64,000 bases of DNA. Source: DSYU01 sp963827605. Its GTDB lineage: Bacteria > Chloroflexota > Anaerolineae > Anaerolineales > Anaerolineaceae. Positions 27,919 to 36,363 of this stretch are shown here, in pieces. The notes under the pieces are model-generated. The model saw only the letters and a list, made by a program, of their open reading frames with translations. It searched no databases and was not told the DNA's origin. The position numbers were made by a program, and so were the translations under genes. Within the stretch, counting starts at the first letter, position 1; the number at the start of each line of letters is the position of its first letter. The stretch is from NCBI GenBank assembly GCA_963827605.1, contig CAWHBK010000002.1:310001-374000 (forward strand). Direction: 5' to 3'.

Positions 27919-30036
27919 GTGAATAACTCTGCCCTTGATGCCATTTTAAAGCCAAAATCGATTGCGGTCGTTGGGGCTTCTGCCACCCCAGGCAAGATCG
28001 GATATACCGTCGTCAACAACCTGCTGAAGGATGGTTACACAGGGAAAGATTTTCCCGGTCAACCCGACCGCAACCGAGATTCTCGGCCTCAAAGTGTACG
28101 CCTCGGTGAAGGACATTCCCGAAACGGTCGAAGCAGCCGTGATCACCGTCCCGGCCAAGTTCGTTGCGCGATGTGGTCGAAGAATGCGGCAAGAAAGGGA
28201 TCAAAGGCCTGATCGTCATCACCTCCGGTTTTGGCGAATCCGGCCGGCACGACCTGGAAGATGAGATCGTCAAGATCGCCCAGCGAGTGCGATGCACGCA
28301 TCCTGGGCCCGAACATCGTGGGCGTGCTCTCCAACTCCTACAAGATGAACGCCTCGTTTGCGCCCTTCCTGCCGCTGAACGGCAAGGCCACCCTGATCAC
28401 CCAGTCCGGCGCGCTGTTGATCGCCATCGACGCCTCCACCTACGTGCGCAAGGTTGGCTTCAACAAGCTGATCTCGATCGGCAATATGTCGGATATCGAC
28501 TTCGCCGACCTGATCGACTGGCTGAATGAGGATGAAGACACCACCTGCATCACCCTCTACATCGAAGGTCTCAAGGATGGGCGCAGGTTCATGGATGTCA
28601 GCCGCAAGACCAAAAAACCGATCATCGCCATCAAATCCGGCGTTTCGGAACACGGCGCGGCGGCGGCGGCTTCGCACACCGGCTCGCTGGCCGGCGCGGC
28701 CAAGGTCTACAACGCCGCTTTCCAGCAGGCGGGGATCGTGCAGGCCTCCGACCTGGATAACCTGTTCGACCGCACCCTGGCTCTCTCGCTCCAGCCCCCG
28801 ATGAAAGGCGACAACCTGCTGATCATCACCAACGGCGGCGGCGTGGGCGTACTGGCAACCGACGCAGCGGAACAATACGGCATCCCGCTGAAGTTCGCCC
28901 CCAAGGACGTCCAGGAAGAGATGAAAAAAGCATATGCCCGAGTTCGGTTCGGCCAAGAACCCGATCGACCTGACCGGCATGGCAGGCACCGAGTGGTACT
29001 ACGACGCTACCAAAGTCGCCTACCCGCACCCATGGGTGGATGGGCTGGTGGTGCTGTACTGCGAGACCGCCGTCTCCGATCCGCTGGATATTGCCAAGGG
29101 CATCAAACAGGCGATCGATGAATCGGGCATCAAAGATAAGCCGGTATGCGTTTCCTTCGTGGGCGGCGAGCGCTCCGAAGCGGCCATGAACTGGCTGGTG
29201 GAAAACGGCATCCCAGCCTACGGCGCCCCGGATCGTGGCGATCAACGCCATGGCCGCCCTGCGCGAATACTACCGCATGAAGCAGATTATCTCGACGGAT
29301 GCCGAACCGTGCGCTCCCGGCAACCGCCAGGTCGCCATGCGGTTCATCGAGAAGGCCCGCGCCGACGGGCGCGACTCGCTGACCGAGATCGAAGCGAAGA
29401 AAGTCTTCTCAGCCTATGGGCTGCCGATCGCGAAAACCGAGCTGGCCCGAGATCGAAGATGAGGCCGTCAAACTGGCCTACAAGATCGGCTACCCGATCG
29501 TGATGAAGATCGTCTCGCCCGAGATCCTGCACAAGTCGGACGCCGGCGGCGTGAAGGTCAACATCAAGGACGAGAACGGCGTGCGCGAAGCCTTCCGCAC
29601 GATCATCGCCAACGCCAAAGCCTACAAAGAAACGGCTCACATCCACGGCGTCGCCGTCCAGGAAATGGCGCCCTGGGGCACGGAAGTCATCCTTGGCTCG
29701 GTGAACGATCCCACCTTTGGCCCGACGATGATGTTCGGCCTGGGCGGTATCTTCGTCGAGGTGCTCAAGGACGTGACCTTCCGCGTGGCGCCGGTGGCAG
29801 CCGAGCAGGCCCGGCGCATGCTGGGTGAGATCCGCGGCGCGCCGATCCTGCGCGGCGTGCGCGGCGAAGCCCCGCGCGACCAGCAGGCCCTGGCCGAAAC
29901 CATCTGCGCCTACTCGAACATGATCGTCGACCTGAGCGATGAGATCGCCGAGTCGGACGCCAACCCGGTGCTGGTCTACGAAGAAGGCAAGGGCGTGAAA
30001 GTAGTCGACGCAAGGATTATTTTGAAGAAGAAGTAG
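27919..30036 (+). CDS. ADP-forming acetate/acyl-CoA ligase, alpha-beta fusion, about six frameshifts
   Basis: This enzyme interconverts acyl-CoA + ADP + Pi with acid + ATP, giving substrate-level ATP in fermenters. GTG 27919 follows TTGGAGG. Order of blocks: CoA-binding (KSIAVVGASATPGKIGY, IFPVNPTATEILGLKVY), succinyl-CoA-ligase-like domains (ARILGPNIVGVLSN, TQSGALLIAID, GVSEHGAAAAASHTGSLAGA), then the ATP-grasp beta part (AYGLPIAKTELA, KIVSPEILHKSDAGGVKV, GTEVILGSVNDPTFGPTMMFGLGGIFVE). Phosphohistidine lies in SHTGSLAG. Single extra bases near 28049, 28162, 28288, 28932, 29240 and 29449 each shift the frame by +1. Repaired length is about 704 residues, normal for the fused form. Confidence 0.9.
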
Positions 30037-30080
30037 CACGATTTGGGTAACGCGGGATGCGTTATGCGGAGAATAGATGG

Positions 30081-30114
30081 AGACTCCCCACTGATATGGT
30101 GGGGAGTCTTTTTG
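30081..30114 (+). terminator. Terminator after the acyl-CoA ligase
   Basis: GACTCCCCAC...GTGGGGAGTC pairs over 10 bp with loop around TGATATG and is followed by TTTTTG. Confidence 0.88.
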
Positions 30115-30273
30115 TTATTATTATTGGGTGCGGTCGCACCCCATCCCTATCCCGGACACTTGCTGCTGGCGCGCCAGGCAATCGCTTTGGGTATCATGCA
30201 TTTCGCTCCAGGTTGCAAAGAAGTGTTAAAATGGAGCATCATCCATTCCCCGACCAAGGAGTTTGCTTCTATT

Positions 30274-31416
30274 ATGTCGAAGAAGGTTTTCGTCAGCGGT
30301 TGCTTCGATTTACTGCACAGCGGTCATATTGCCTTTTTGGAAGAGGCGGCAAAGTACGGTGATGTATATGTGGCGCTGGGGTCGGACAAAACCGTGTATG
30401 AGTTGAAGGGGCGCGTCCCGATTAACAACGAGGATGAACGGCTGTATATGCTCCAATCGCTGGGCTGTGTTAAAAAAGCCTTTATTTCGCGGGGTGCGGG
30501 GATGCTGGACTTCCTGGAGGAATTCAAGGAAATCCAACCGGATTTCTTTATTGTCAACGAGGATGGCAACCTGCTGGCAAAGCGCAAACTGTGCGAGGAA
30601 CACGGGGTGGAATATCTCATTCTGCGGCGTAACCCGCACGCCGGGCTGACCGCTCGTTCCACTACATCGCTGCGCACGGTGACGACGATGCCGTTCCGCA
30701 TCGACCTGGCAGGCGGGTGGCTGGACCAACCCTATGTCTCCAAGTTTTATCCCGGCCCGGTCCTTACCGTTTCCATCGAGCCGACCATCGATTTCAATGA
30801 CCGCAGCGGGATGGCTTCCAGCACACGCCGTAAGGCCATTGACCTGTGGGGGCCGCGCTTGCCGGCCGGCGACCCGGAACGGCTGGCGAAGATTCTATTC
30901 GCCTACGATAACCCGCCCGGAACCACCTATGTCTCCGGCTCGCAAGACGCGATTGGGATTGTATTCCCTAATCTCAATATCGCCCATTATGACGGAGCGT
31001 ACTGGCCAACGCGCATCGAATCGGTGTGCGATGAACCGGTGCTGCGCGCCCTGGAGCAGTCGCTCTACCTGGTGCCGCTGGGACCGCGCGGGCCGGAATA
31101 TGACGTGCTCAGCGAGACCTGCATCAACCGCGAAAATGCTAAGGCGCTCGCAGATGCCGCCCTGGCAGCCTGGGACGCGCTTTTAAAACAAGACATCCGG
31201 GCATTTGGCGCAGCCTTCAAGGCGGCCTTTTATGCCCAGATTGCCATGTTCCCGCTGATGATGAATGAGATGGTGTCCGAGATGATCGAACAGTATAAAG
31301 ACCAGGCGCTCGGCTGGAAACTATCCGGGGCAGGCGGCGGCGGTTACCTGATTCTGGTATGCGACTGCGCGATTGAGAACGCCATCCGCATCACCATTCG
31401 CCGCAAGGACGATTGA
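30274..31416 (+). CDS. Fused cytidylyltransferase-like and GHMP sugar kinase
   Basis: The 380-residue protein joins two catalytic folds. Residues 1-135 are a nucleotidyltransferase of the glycerol-3-phosphate cytidylyltransferase/RfaE type, with SGCFDLLHSGHIAFLEEAAKYGD (HxGH motif) and a YMLQSLGCVKKAF block. Residues 150-380 are a GHMP kinase, with MPFRIDLAGGWLDQP at its start and the C-terminal glycine loop KLSGAGGGGYLIL. Family knowledge suggests activation of a sugar, such as a heptose or fucose type, by kinase plus nucleotidyl transfer, but the sugar cannot be read. ATG 30274 is chosen because the cytidylyltransferase fold begins there; the open frame upstream overlaps the terminator. Confidence 0.88.
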   Translation: MSKKVFVSGCFDLLHSGHIAFLEEAAKYGDVYVALGSDKTVYELKGRVPINNEDERLYMLQSLGCVKKAFISRGAGMLDFLEEFKEIQPDFFIVNEDGNLLAKRKLCEEHGVEYLILRRNPHAGLTARSTTSLRTVTTMPFRIDLAGGWLDQPYVSKFYPGPVLTVSIEPTIDFNDRSGMASSTRRKAIDLWGPRLPAGDPERLAKILFAYDNPPGTTYVSGSQDAIGIVFPNLNIAHYDGAYWPTRIESVCDEPVLRALEQSLYLVPLGPRGPEYDVLSETCINRENAKALADAALAAWDALLKQDIRAFGAAFKAAFYAQIAMFPLMMNEMVSEMIEQYKDQALGWKLSGAGGGGYLILVCDCAIENAIRITIRRKDD

Positions 31417-31419
31417 ATT

Positions 31420-31443
31420 CGCGCTTCTTGCGAAGCGCGTTTA
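31420..31443. terminator. Bidirectional terminator between convergent genes
   Basis: CGCGCTTC-TTGC-GAAGCGCG gives an 8-bp perfect stem followed by TTTAC, between the sugar kinase fusion and the hypothetical gene on the other strand. Confidence 0.75.
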
Positions 31444-31851
31444 CTTTTGCAAGTGCTGGAAAGCACCCTCCCAGGGCGTACCCAGCCGGTGACGCACCGG
31501 CACATCCACGTTGTTGAGCTTGCCGCCGAGCTGGGCTACCGCCAGCGCGATGGTGGCCCAATCATCGTTGAGGACGGCTTCACGCAGCTGTTTGCCTACC
31601 CGCTCCGTCCAGACCCATTCCATGCGGAACCGGTCGGCCTTAACCCAATAGCCTTTTTTCTCCCAGGCAACCACGGAAGACTCGATGGTTTGGTTTACTT
31701 CTAATAAGGCCAGCGAGATGTAAGCCGCCAGGTCGCGGCTGTGCTCGTCAGGCTCGGATTGGCGCATTAGCTCGCGCATGGCGAGGACGATGGATTTTAC
31801 CAGGCGGTTGCGTTCCTTGCCTGCCCCTTCGGGGTTGATGATTCTACCCAA
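31441..31851 (-). CDS. Conserved hypothetical protein, 136 residues
   Basis: A soluble, mostly helical protein starting MGRIINPEGAGKERNRLVKSI, with a long amphipathic segment (SLALLEVNQTIESSVVAWEKKGYWVKADRFR) and a basic, Trp-rich centre. There is no signal peptide, membrane helix or known catalytic motif. The name and function are unknown to me. It lies downstream of a lipoprotein gene on the same strand, from which it is separated by a strong hairpin. Confidence 0.75.
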   Translation of the reverse strand: MGRIINPEGAGKERNRLVKSIVLAMRELMRQSEPDEHSRDLAAYISLALLEVNQTIESSVVAWEKKGYWVKADRFRMEWVWTERVGKQLREAVLNDDWATIALAVAQLGGKLNNVDVPVRHRLGTPWEGAFQHLQK

Positions 31852-31910
31852 CAGAACCTCCAGGTGGTGATCGGTGTGACTTTGGAGATTATAAACGAAG
31901 AGGGAGTTAA

Positions 31911-31948
31911 GGGGTAGAGTGGGCGGGTGTTCCCGCTCACTCTACCCC
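31911..31948. repeat. Long hairpin between two minus-strand genes
   Basis: GGGGTAGAGTG-G-GCGGG pairs with CCCGC-T-CACTCTACCCC around loop TGTT: 16 Watson-Crick pairs plus one G-T. No T-tract follows, so this may be a dispersed repeat or RNA-processing hairpin rather than a terminator. Confidence 0.65.
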
Positions 31949-32042
31949 GGCGCTACTCATCGACGGGGCTTGAGGTGATTTTGGCGATCGTGTTCCAGTA
32001 CCAGCACGGGTCGTTCTGGTCCAGCAGGTTGTTTAAAGGCGA

Positions 32043-32840
32043 TTACTGTCCGGGCGGAATCTGCCGCAGGCTGGATACGATCGCACTGAACAGTGACAGG
32101 TCGCCCATGCCGCTGACCAGGACCATTTTACCGTTTATGATGGTCACCAGTTCGGTGGACATTTTATCGCGGTCGCCGTAGCCGCCGATGGGATCTTTAC
32201 CCAGGTTATAGAGAAAACGATGGGCCAGCAGTCCTTCGCGCAGCACCCATTCTTCCTCAGCCACGGTCTGGATCGTCAGACCAGCTTCGTTCGTCGTAGT
32301 CGCGGCGCGGCGTTCGGCCACGGCCTGTTCGAGCGTTTTGGGGCCATTATTGATTACAGTCAGATCGATGGCGCCCATGTCGGGCGGGATGCCTTCCTGC
32401 TGCTTGGGGCCGCGGTCAGCATGCGGGGAGCGCAGCGAGGCGGTGTAGGCCATGGAGTCCTGTTTCACATCATCCGGTAAGGCGTTAATCTCCCAGTTGG
32501 CGGGATAGTCTAATGCCAGGCCGGCGACTTTGTCTTCATAGGTGGCAACGGGCAGGCCCAGCTCCTCCAGCGTCTTGGGAAGGGCAACAGAGGTGCCGGT
32601 CGATGTCGGCTGGTTAAGGTCAGTGGTTGGGGCGGCGGCTGTGGCAGGAAGTGTGGCTTCTTCCGGGGTTTGGGTAGCCATTTCAACGATTTTTTCTTGC
32701 GTTGCCACGGCCGGTGGGGCAGCCCCGTCCGCCCCCACCGGGGGAACGTCGACTGCCGGGAGGGGCATGGGTTGCGAGGCAACCGGCGCGCAGGCGGTGA
32801 GCAACAGCAAGAATAAGGTCAGGCAAAGAAGAGGCTTCAC
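32043..32840 (-). CDS. Predicted lipoprotein with Pro/Thr/Ala linker
   Basis: The 265-residue protein has a signal peptide ending in lipobox LTAC, then a low-complexity linker of about 80 residues (P, T, A, V rich). The globular part contains GLALDYPANWEI, a pattern seen in PsbP-like or DUF1795-like exported proteins, and closes with IVSSLRQIPP. It is probably anchored on the outer face of the membrane. Function unknown; the Tyr-Pro-Ala-Asn-Trp motif is the best family clue. Confidence 0.8.
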   Translation of the reverse strand: MKPLLCLTLFLLLLTACAPVASQPMPLPAVDVPPVGADGAAPPAVATQEKIVEMATQTPEEATLPATAAAPTTDLNQPTSTGTSVALPKTLEELGLPVATYEDKVAGLALDYPANWEINALPDDVKQDSMAYTASLRSPHADRGPKQQEGIPPDMGAIDLTVINNGPKTLEQAVAERRAATTTNEAGLTIQTVAEEEWVLREGLLAHRFLYNLGKDPIGGYGDRDKMSTELVTIINGKMVLVSGMGDLSLFSAIVSSLRQIPPGQ

Positions 32841-32975
32841 GTTTCATCTCCAGGTTGTTTCTTTGCATTATAGACTGGTTTGGGCGGAATTTTGTTCCCA
32901 AATAAACGTATAAGACTTTTGTATGAGTTTTTCCAGCGCCGATGCACTGGTTCGCTTCATTCAAGGCACTTATGG

Positions 32976-32981
32976 TATAAT
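32976..32981 (+). promoter_or_regulatory. -10 box of the tRNA-Leu gene
   Basis: TATAAT lies 20 bp before the mature 5' end of the tRNA; the -35 is weak. Confidence 0.5.
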
Positions 32982-33000
32982 CCGGCCCGTAACGTGGCGC

Positions 33001-33082
33001 GGGGAAGTGCTGGAATTGGCAGACAGGCATGACTTAGGATCATGTGCCGAAAGGCGTAGGGGTTCAAGTCCCCTCTTCCCCA
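33001..33082 (+). tRNA. tRNA-Leu (anticodon TAG)
   Basis: The acceptor GGGGAAG pairs with CTTCCCC, and the discriminator is A. The D-arm contains the typical TGGCAGAC. The anticodon stem CATGA/TCATG frames loop CTTAGGA, so the anticodon is TAG. A long variable arm (GTGCCGAAAGGCGT) marks a type II tRNA. The T-arm has GGTTCAAGTC. CCA is not encoded. Confidence 0.96.
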
Positions 33083-33122
33083 TTGGATGCCATTGTCATT
33101 CTATCCTTTGGGAAGGTCCACT

Positions 33123-34733
33123 TTGAAACTCGAAACTGTCGCTCTTGACGACCAACAGACAAAGCTAATTGCTGAATTCGACACCGAAACGCTGGAAAAG
33201 TACAAGCGCCAGGCGGCGCGTAAGATTTCGCGCAACCAGAAGATTCCAGGTTTCCGGCCTGGGAAGGCTCCTTACGATTTGGTTCGCCGGATGATTGGCG
33301 AAGACGCGCTCCAACAGGAAGCTGTCGAACTGATGCTGGATGAGGTGTATCCGCAGGTTTTGAAGGAAGCCAACCTGACCCCCTCTGGACCGGGCAAACT
33401 GGAAGAGATTGTAAAAATGGACCCGCCCACGTTCTCCTTTATCATCCCGCTGCCGCCCCAGGTGGAACTGGGCGATTATAAGGCGCTGCGCAAAGAATAT
33501 GCGCCTGAACCGGTGACGGACGAACAGGTAGAGGCTACCATCCGCCGCCTGCAGCGCAGTTACGCGACCGCTGAACCGGTCGAGCGCGCTGCACAGCAAG
33601 GCGACCTGGTTTCGTTCAAGCTGAGCGCCAAACGCGCCCAGCCGGAAGAGGGCGAGCCGGAGATGCTGGTCGAGGAGACCCCTTACCAGCTCGTCGCCGG
33701 AGAAGATGAAGAAGACGAAAAAACCACCTGGCCGTATGTCGGTTTCTCCAAGGAACTGATTGGGCTGAGCGAAAATGACACCAAGACCGTTGCACATACT
33801 TTTGACGACGAAAGCCCGTACGAAGACTTGCGCGGCAAAGAAGCAGCGTTTACTATTGTCGTACAGGGCATCAAAGAGCTGCACCTGCCCGAACTGACGG
33901 ATGAATTTGCGCAGTCGTTGGGTGAGTTTGAGAACCTGGAAGGGCTGCGAAATGCCGTACGGATGCAGCTGGAGCAGAATTCATCGCAGCAGTACGACCA
34001 GAAGTATTTCGACGAGTTGATTGGTGAGATGGTGGAACAGGCGACGATTAAGTACCCGCCGCACCTGTTGGATGAGGAAGTGGAGGATTTCATCAAAGGT
34101 CTCGAAAAGAACCTTGAACGCGACCACCTGGACCTGGAAACGTATTTGAAAATGCGTGAAATGGACCGGGACAGCTTTATCGAAAAGGAAGTGAAATCCG
34201 CCGCGGCTCGCCGCCTGGAACGCTCGCTGGTGATGGAAGAGTTTGCCCGCCGCGAGAACGTTGAGGTCAAGAGTGATGAAGTCCGCTCGATTTATTATTC
34301 AGCGCTGCAGCAGCTGCAGCAAACACAGGAAGCACGCAAGGCTCAAAAGGACAAGCGCAGCACGCAAGAAATGGCTAATTCTCTTGCCATCAATACGGTC
34401 AACAACATCTTCAACCAGCGCATGATGATGCGCTTGAAAGCAATCGCCATTGGCAAGGGCGATGAGCCAGAGGAAGAACTGCCGGCGGCGGACGAACAGC
34501 CCGCAGAAACACTGTCGATGGCGGATGTACAGCCAGCGGCAGAGGAACTGCCGGCGGTAGAGGATCAGCCCGCGGTGGACGAGCTGCCGGTGGCGGAAGA
34601 TCTGCCAAAGGCGATCGAACAGCCTGAGGCTGAAGAGCAAACCGCTGGTGAGGCCGATGTGCTGGCGCAAGAAACCGAGCATGGCGACGAAGATTCGTCA
34701 CCGGCTGGTGAAACGAAAGAAAACGAAGCCTGA
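33123..34733 (+). CDS. tig: Trigger factor with acidic repeat tail
   Basis: This ribosome-bound chaperone and peptidyl-prolyl isomerase has the ribosome-binding signature IPGFRPGKAP, an FKBP-like middle that is diverged, and a helical C-terminal arm domain. Start TTG 33123 (GGAAGG upstream) matches the family N-terminus MKLETV. After the normal end (IFNQRMMMRLKAIAIGKGDE) a tail of about 85 residues made of degenerate ELPAADEQPAE-like units follows, rich in Glu, Ala, Pro and Gln. Repeat tails of this kind are not part of the E. coli protein. clpP follows, the usual partner order. Confidence 0.95.
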   Translation: MKLETVALDDQQTKLIAEFDTETLEKYKRQAARKISRNQKIPGFRPGKAPYDLVRRMIGEDALQQEAVELMLDEVYPQVLKEANLTPSGPGKLEEIVKMDPPTFSFIIPLPPQVELGDYKALRKEYAPEPVTDEQVEATIRRLQRSYATAEPVERAAQQGDLVSFKLSAKRAQPEEGEPEMLVEETPYQLVAGEDEEDEKTTWPYVGFSKELIGLSENDTKTVAHTFDDESPYEDLRGKEAAFTIVVQGIKELHLPELTDEFAQSLGEFENLEGLRNAVRMQLEQNSSQQYDQKYFDELIGEMVEQATIKYPPHLLDEEVEDFIKGLEKNLERDHLDLETYLKMREMDRDSFIEKEVKSAAARRLERSLVMEEFARRENVEVKSDEVRSIYYSALQQLQQTQEARKAQKDKRSTQEMANSLAINTVNNIFNQRMMMRLKAIAIGKGDEPEEELPAADEQPAETLSMADVQPAAEELPAVEDQPAVDELPVAEDLPKAIEQPEAEEQTAGEADVLAQETEHGDEDSSPAGETKENEA

Positions 34734-34767
34734 TGCGTTCCTGGGTCGTGACCGATCGAAGTAGATG

Positions 34768-34813
34768 CGGCTACAAGTAGCCGAGCTACATGTAGCCGAG
34801 GCTTCAAAAAGCC
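34768..34813 (+). promoter_or_regulatory. Three consecutive hairpins in the tig-clpP leader
   Basis: CGGCTAC-AA-GTAGCCG (34768-34783), GCTACATGTAGC (34785-34796) and GGCTT-CAAA-AAGCC (34800-34813) lie end to end directly before the clpP ribosome site. They share the GGCTAC/GTAGCC words, so alternative pairings are possible. They could tune readthrough or mRNA processing. Confidence 0.5.
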
Positions 34814-34827
34814 GAATAGGAGGATTA

Positions 34828-35439
34828 ATGTCTACTGCAATGGAACCGTTTAAGAATGTAATCCCCATGGTGATCGAGACTTCGGCCCGTGGGGAACGCG
34901 CATACGATATTTTCTCACTGCTTCTCAAGGAGCGCATTGTCTTCCTTGGGACGCCTATCGATGATCAGGTTTCCAACGTGATCGTCGCGCAGTTACTATT
35001 CCTCAGCCGGGAAGATCCTGAAAAGGATATTCAGATGTATATCAACTCTCCTGGCGGGGTAATTTACGCGGGTATGGCCATCTACGACACGATGCAGATG
35101 ATCCCCAACCGGATTAGCACCGTAGCGGTAGGGGTCACCGCATCGTTCGGTACGGTCTTGCTGGCAGCGGGCACCCAGGGGCAGCGCTACGCTCTGCCGC
35201 ACGCCACGATCCACATGCACCAGCCGCTGGGCGGCGCGCAAGGCCAGGCGTCGGATATTGAAATCCAGGCGCGCGAAATCCTGCGCTTGAAGGCCCGGCT
35301 GAACAAAATCCTGGCTGATAATACCAACCAGACATTGGAAGTGATCGAGCGCGACACCGAGCGCGACTTTTACCTGGACGCCTACCAGGCAGTTGAGTAC
35401 GGCCTGGTGGACAAAGTATTGGAACCGCCAGCGAAGTAA
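34828..35439 (+). CDS. clpP: ATP-dependent Clp protease proteolytic subunit
   Basis: The 203-residue serine protease forms the tetradecameric chamber of ClpXP/ClpAP. ATG 34828 is preceded by AGGAGG. The catalytic triad is visible: Ser in TASFGTVLLAAG, His in LPHATIHMHQPLGG, and Asp in RDTERDFYLDAYQAVEYGLVD. Motifs ERIVFLGTPIDD and YINSPGGVIYAG are canonical. No clpX follows; instead there is a terminator. Confidence 0.97.
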   Translation: MSTAMEPFKNVIPMVIETSARGERAYDIFSLLLKERIVFLGTPIDDQVSNVIVAQLLFLSREDPEKDIQMYINSPGGVIYAGMAIYDTMQMIPNRISTVAVGVTASFGTVLLAAGTQGQRYALPHATIHMHQPLGGAQGQASDIEIQAREILRLKARLNKILADNTNQTLEVIERDTERDFYLDAYQAVEYGLVDKVLEPPAK

Positions 35440-35464
35440 TTTTCTGGCATCGATCAAGACACTC

Positions 35465-35500
35465 AAGCCGGATGGCAGCAAGATGCTATCCGGCTTCTTA
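35465..35500 (+). terminator. Terminator after clpP
   Basis: AAGCCGGAT pairs with ATCCGGCTT over 9 bp around a 14-nt loop that can itself pair (AGCA/TGCT); CTTCTTA follows. Confidence 0.75.
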
Positions 35501-35525
35501 ATGGAAGCATAGGATTGAGAAGAAC

Positions 35526-36347
35526 ATGAGCACAGGCATTCCGGCTAACATCAAAGGGTTGATCCTCGATATGGATGGGGTATTGTGGCGCGCCGACCAA
35601 CCACTGCTGGATATGCCGCGCTTCTTCGCGGAGTTGAAGGCGCTGGGCCTGCCGGTGGTGTTTGCGACCAATAACGGCACGCGCAGCGTCACGCAGTACG
35701 TGGAGCGGCTGGCCGGGTTTGGGGTGCCGGTTGAGCCGTGGCAGGTGGTTAATTCAGCCATCGCGATCGCCGACTACCTGAGCAAGCAGCACCCGCAGGG
35801 CGGGCCGGTATTTGTCGTGGCCGAAGTGGGGGTGATCGAAGCGCTGGCGGATCGAGGCTTTACCCTGGCACAAAAGGATGAGCAGCCGCTGGCAGTGGTC
35901 GCCGGAATGGACCGGGGCATGTCGTACGACAAGCTGGCCAAGGCGGCCCTGCTGATCCGCGCGGGGGTGCCTTTTATCGGCACCAACCCCGACCTGACCT
36001 TCCCAACGCCGTATGGGCTGGTGCCTGGAGCCGGAGCGACGCTGAAGTACCTGGAAGCAGCCACCAGCGTGCCACCGGTGATCATCGGGAAACCCGAGCC
36101 GTACCTGTACCAATTCTCGATCGAGCGCCTGGGCACCCGGCCTGAAGAGACGCTGGCAGTCGGTGACCGGCTGGAAACAGATATCCTGGGCGGCCAGCGC
36201 GTCGGCTGCCCGACGGTGCTGGTCTTGAGCGGAGTAACCACCGCCGCGGAGGCGGAAGGCTGGCAGCCTCAGCCCGACCTGGTGCTGCCAAACCTGGCCG
36301 ACCTGCTGCCGATTTTGGTTGCGCATGTTAAACAGGCCAACCCTTGA
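35526..36347 (+). CDS. HAD-IIA family phosphatase (NagD/phosphoglycolate phosphatase-like)
   Basis: The 273-residue hydrolase has motif I DMDGVLW (nucleophile Asp and acid Asp), motif II FATNNGT, motif III Lys in GKPEPYLYQ, and motif IV GDRLETDILGG. The C2 cap between motifs II and III is of the IIA type. Likely a small sugar phosphate or phosphoglycolate phosphatase; the substrate is not determined. rlmN starts 16 nt downstream, so the two are probably co-transcribed. Confidence 0.92.
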   Translation: MSTGIPANIKGLILDMDGVLWRADQPLLDMPRFFAELKALGLPVVFATNNGTRSVTQYVERLAGFGVPVEPWQVVNSAIAIADYLSKQHPQGGPVFVVAEVGVIEALADRGFTLAQKDEQPLAVVAGMDRGMSYDKLAKAALLIRAGVPFIGTNPDLTFPTPYGLVPGAGATLKYLEAATSVPPVIIGKPEPYLYQFSIERLGTRPEETLAVGDRLETDILGGQRVGCPTVLVLSGVTTAAEAEGWQPQPDLVLPNLADLLPILVAHVKQANP

Positions 36348-36363
36348 AAGTGTTTGAAGAAAA

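Noticed and set aside
28031..29503. Repeated programmed frameshifting in the acyl-CoA ligase
   Set aside because: The six sites share no slippery motif, stop context or stimulatory hairpin, and the family is not known to be recoded.
27919..30036. Acyl-CoA ligase as a pseudogene
   Set aside because: All six breaks are single extra bases, and every catalytic block on both sides is intact, which fits sequence error better than decay.
34768..34813. Riboswitch before clpP
   Set aside because: The three small hairpins do not resemble any riboswitch core that I know; kept only as a possible leader structure.
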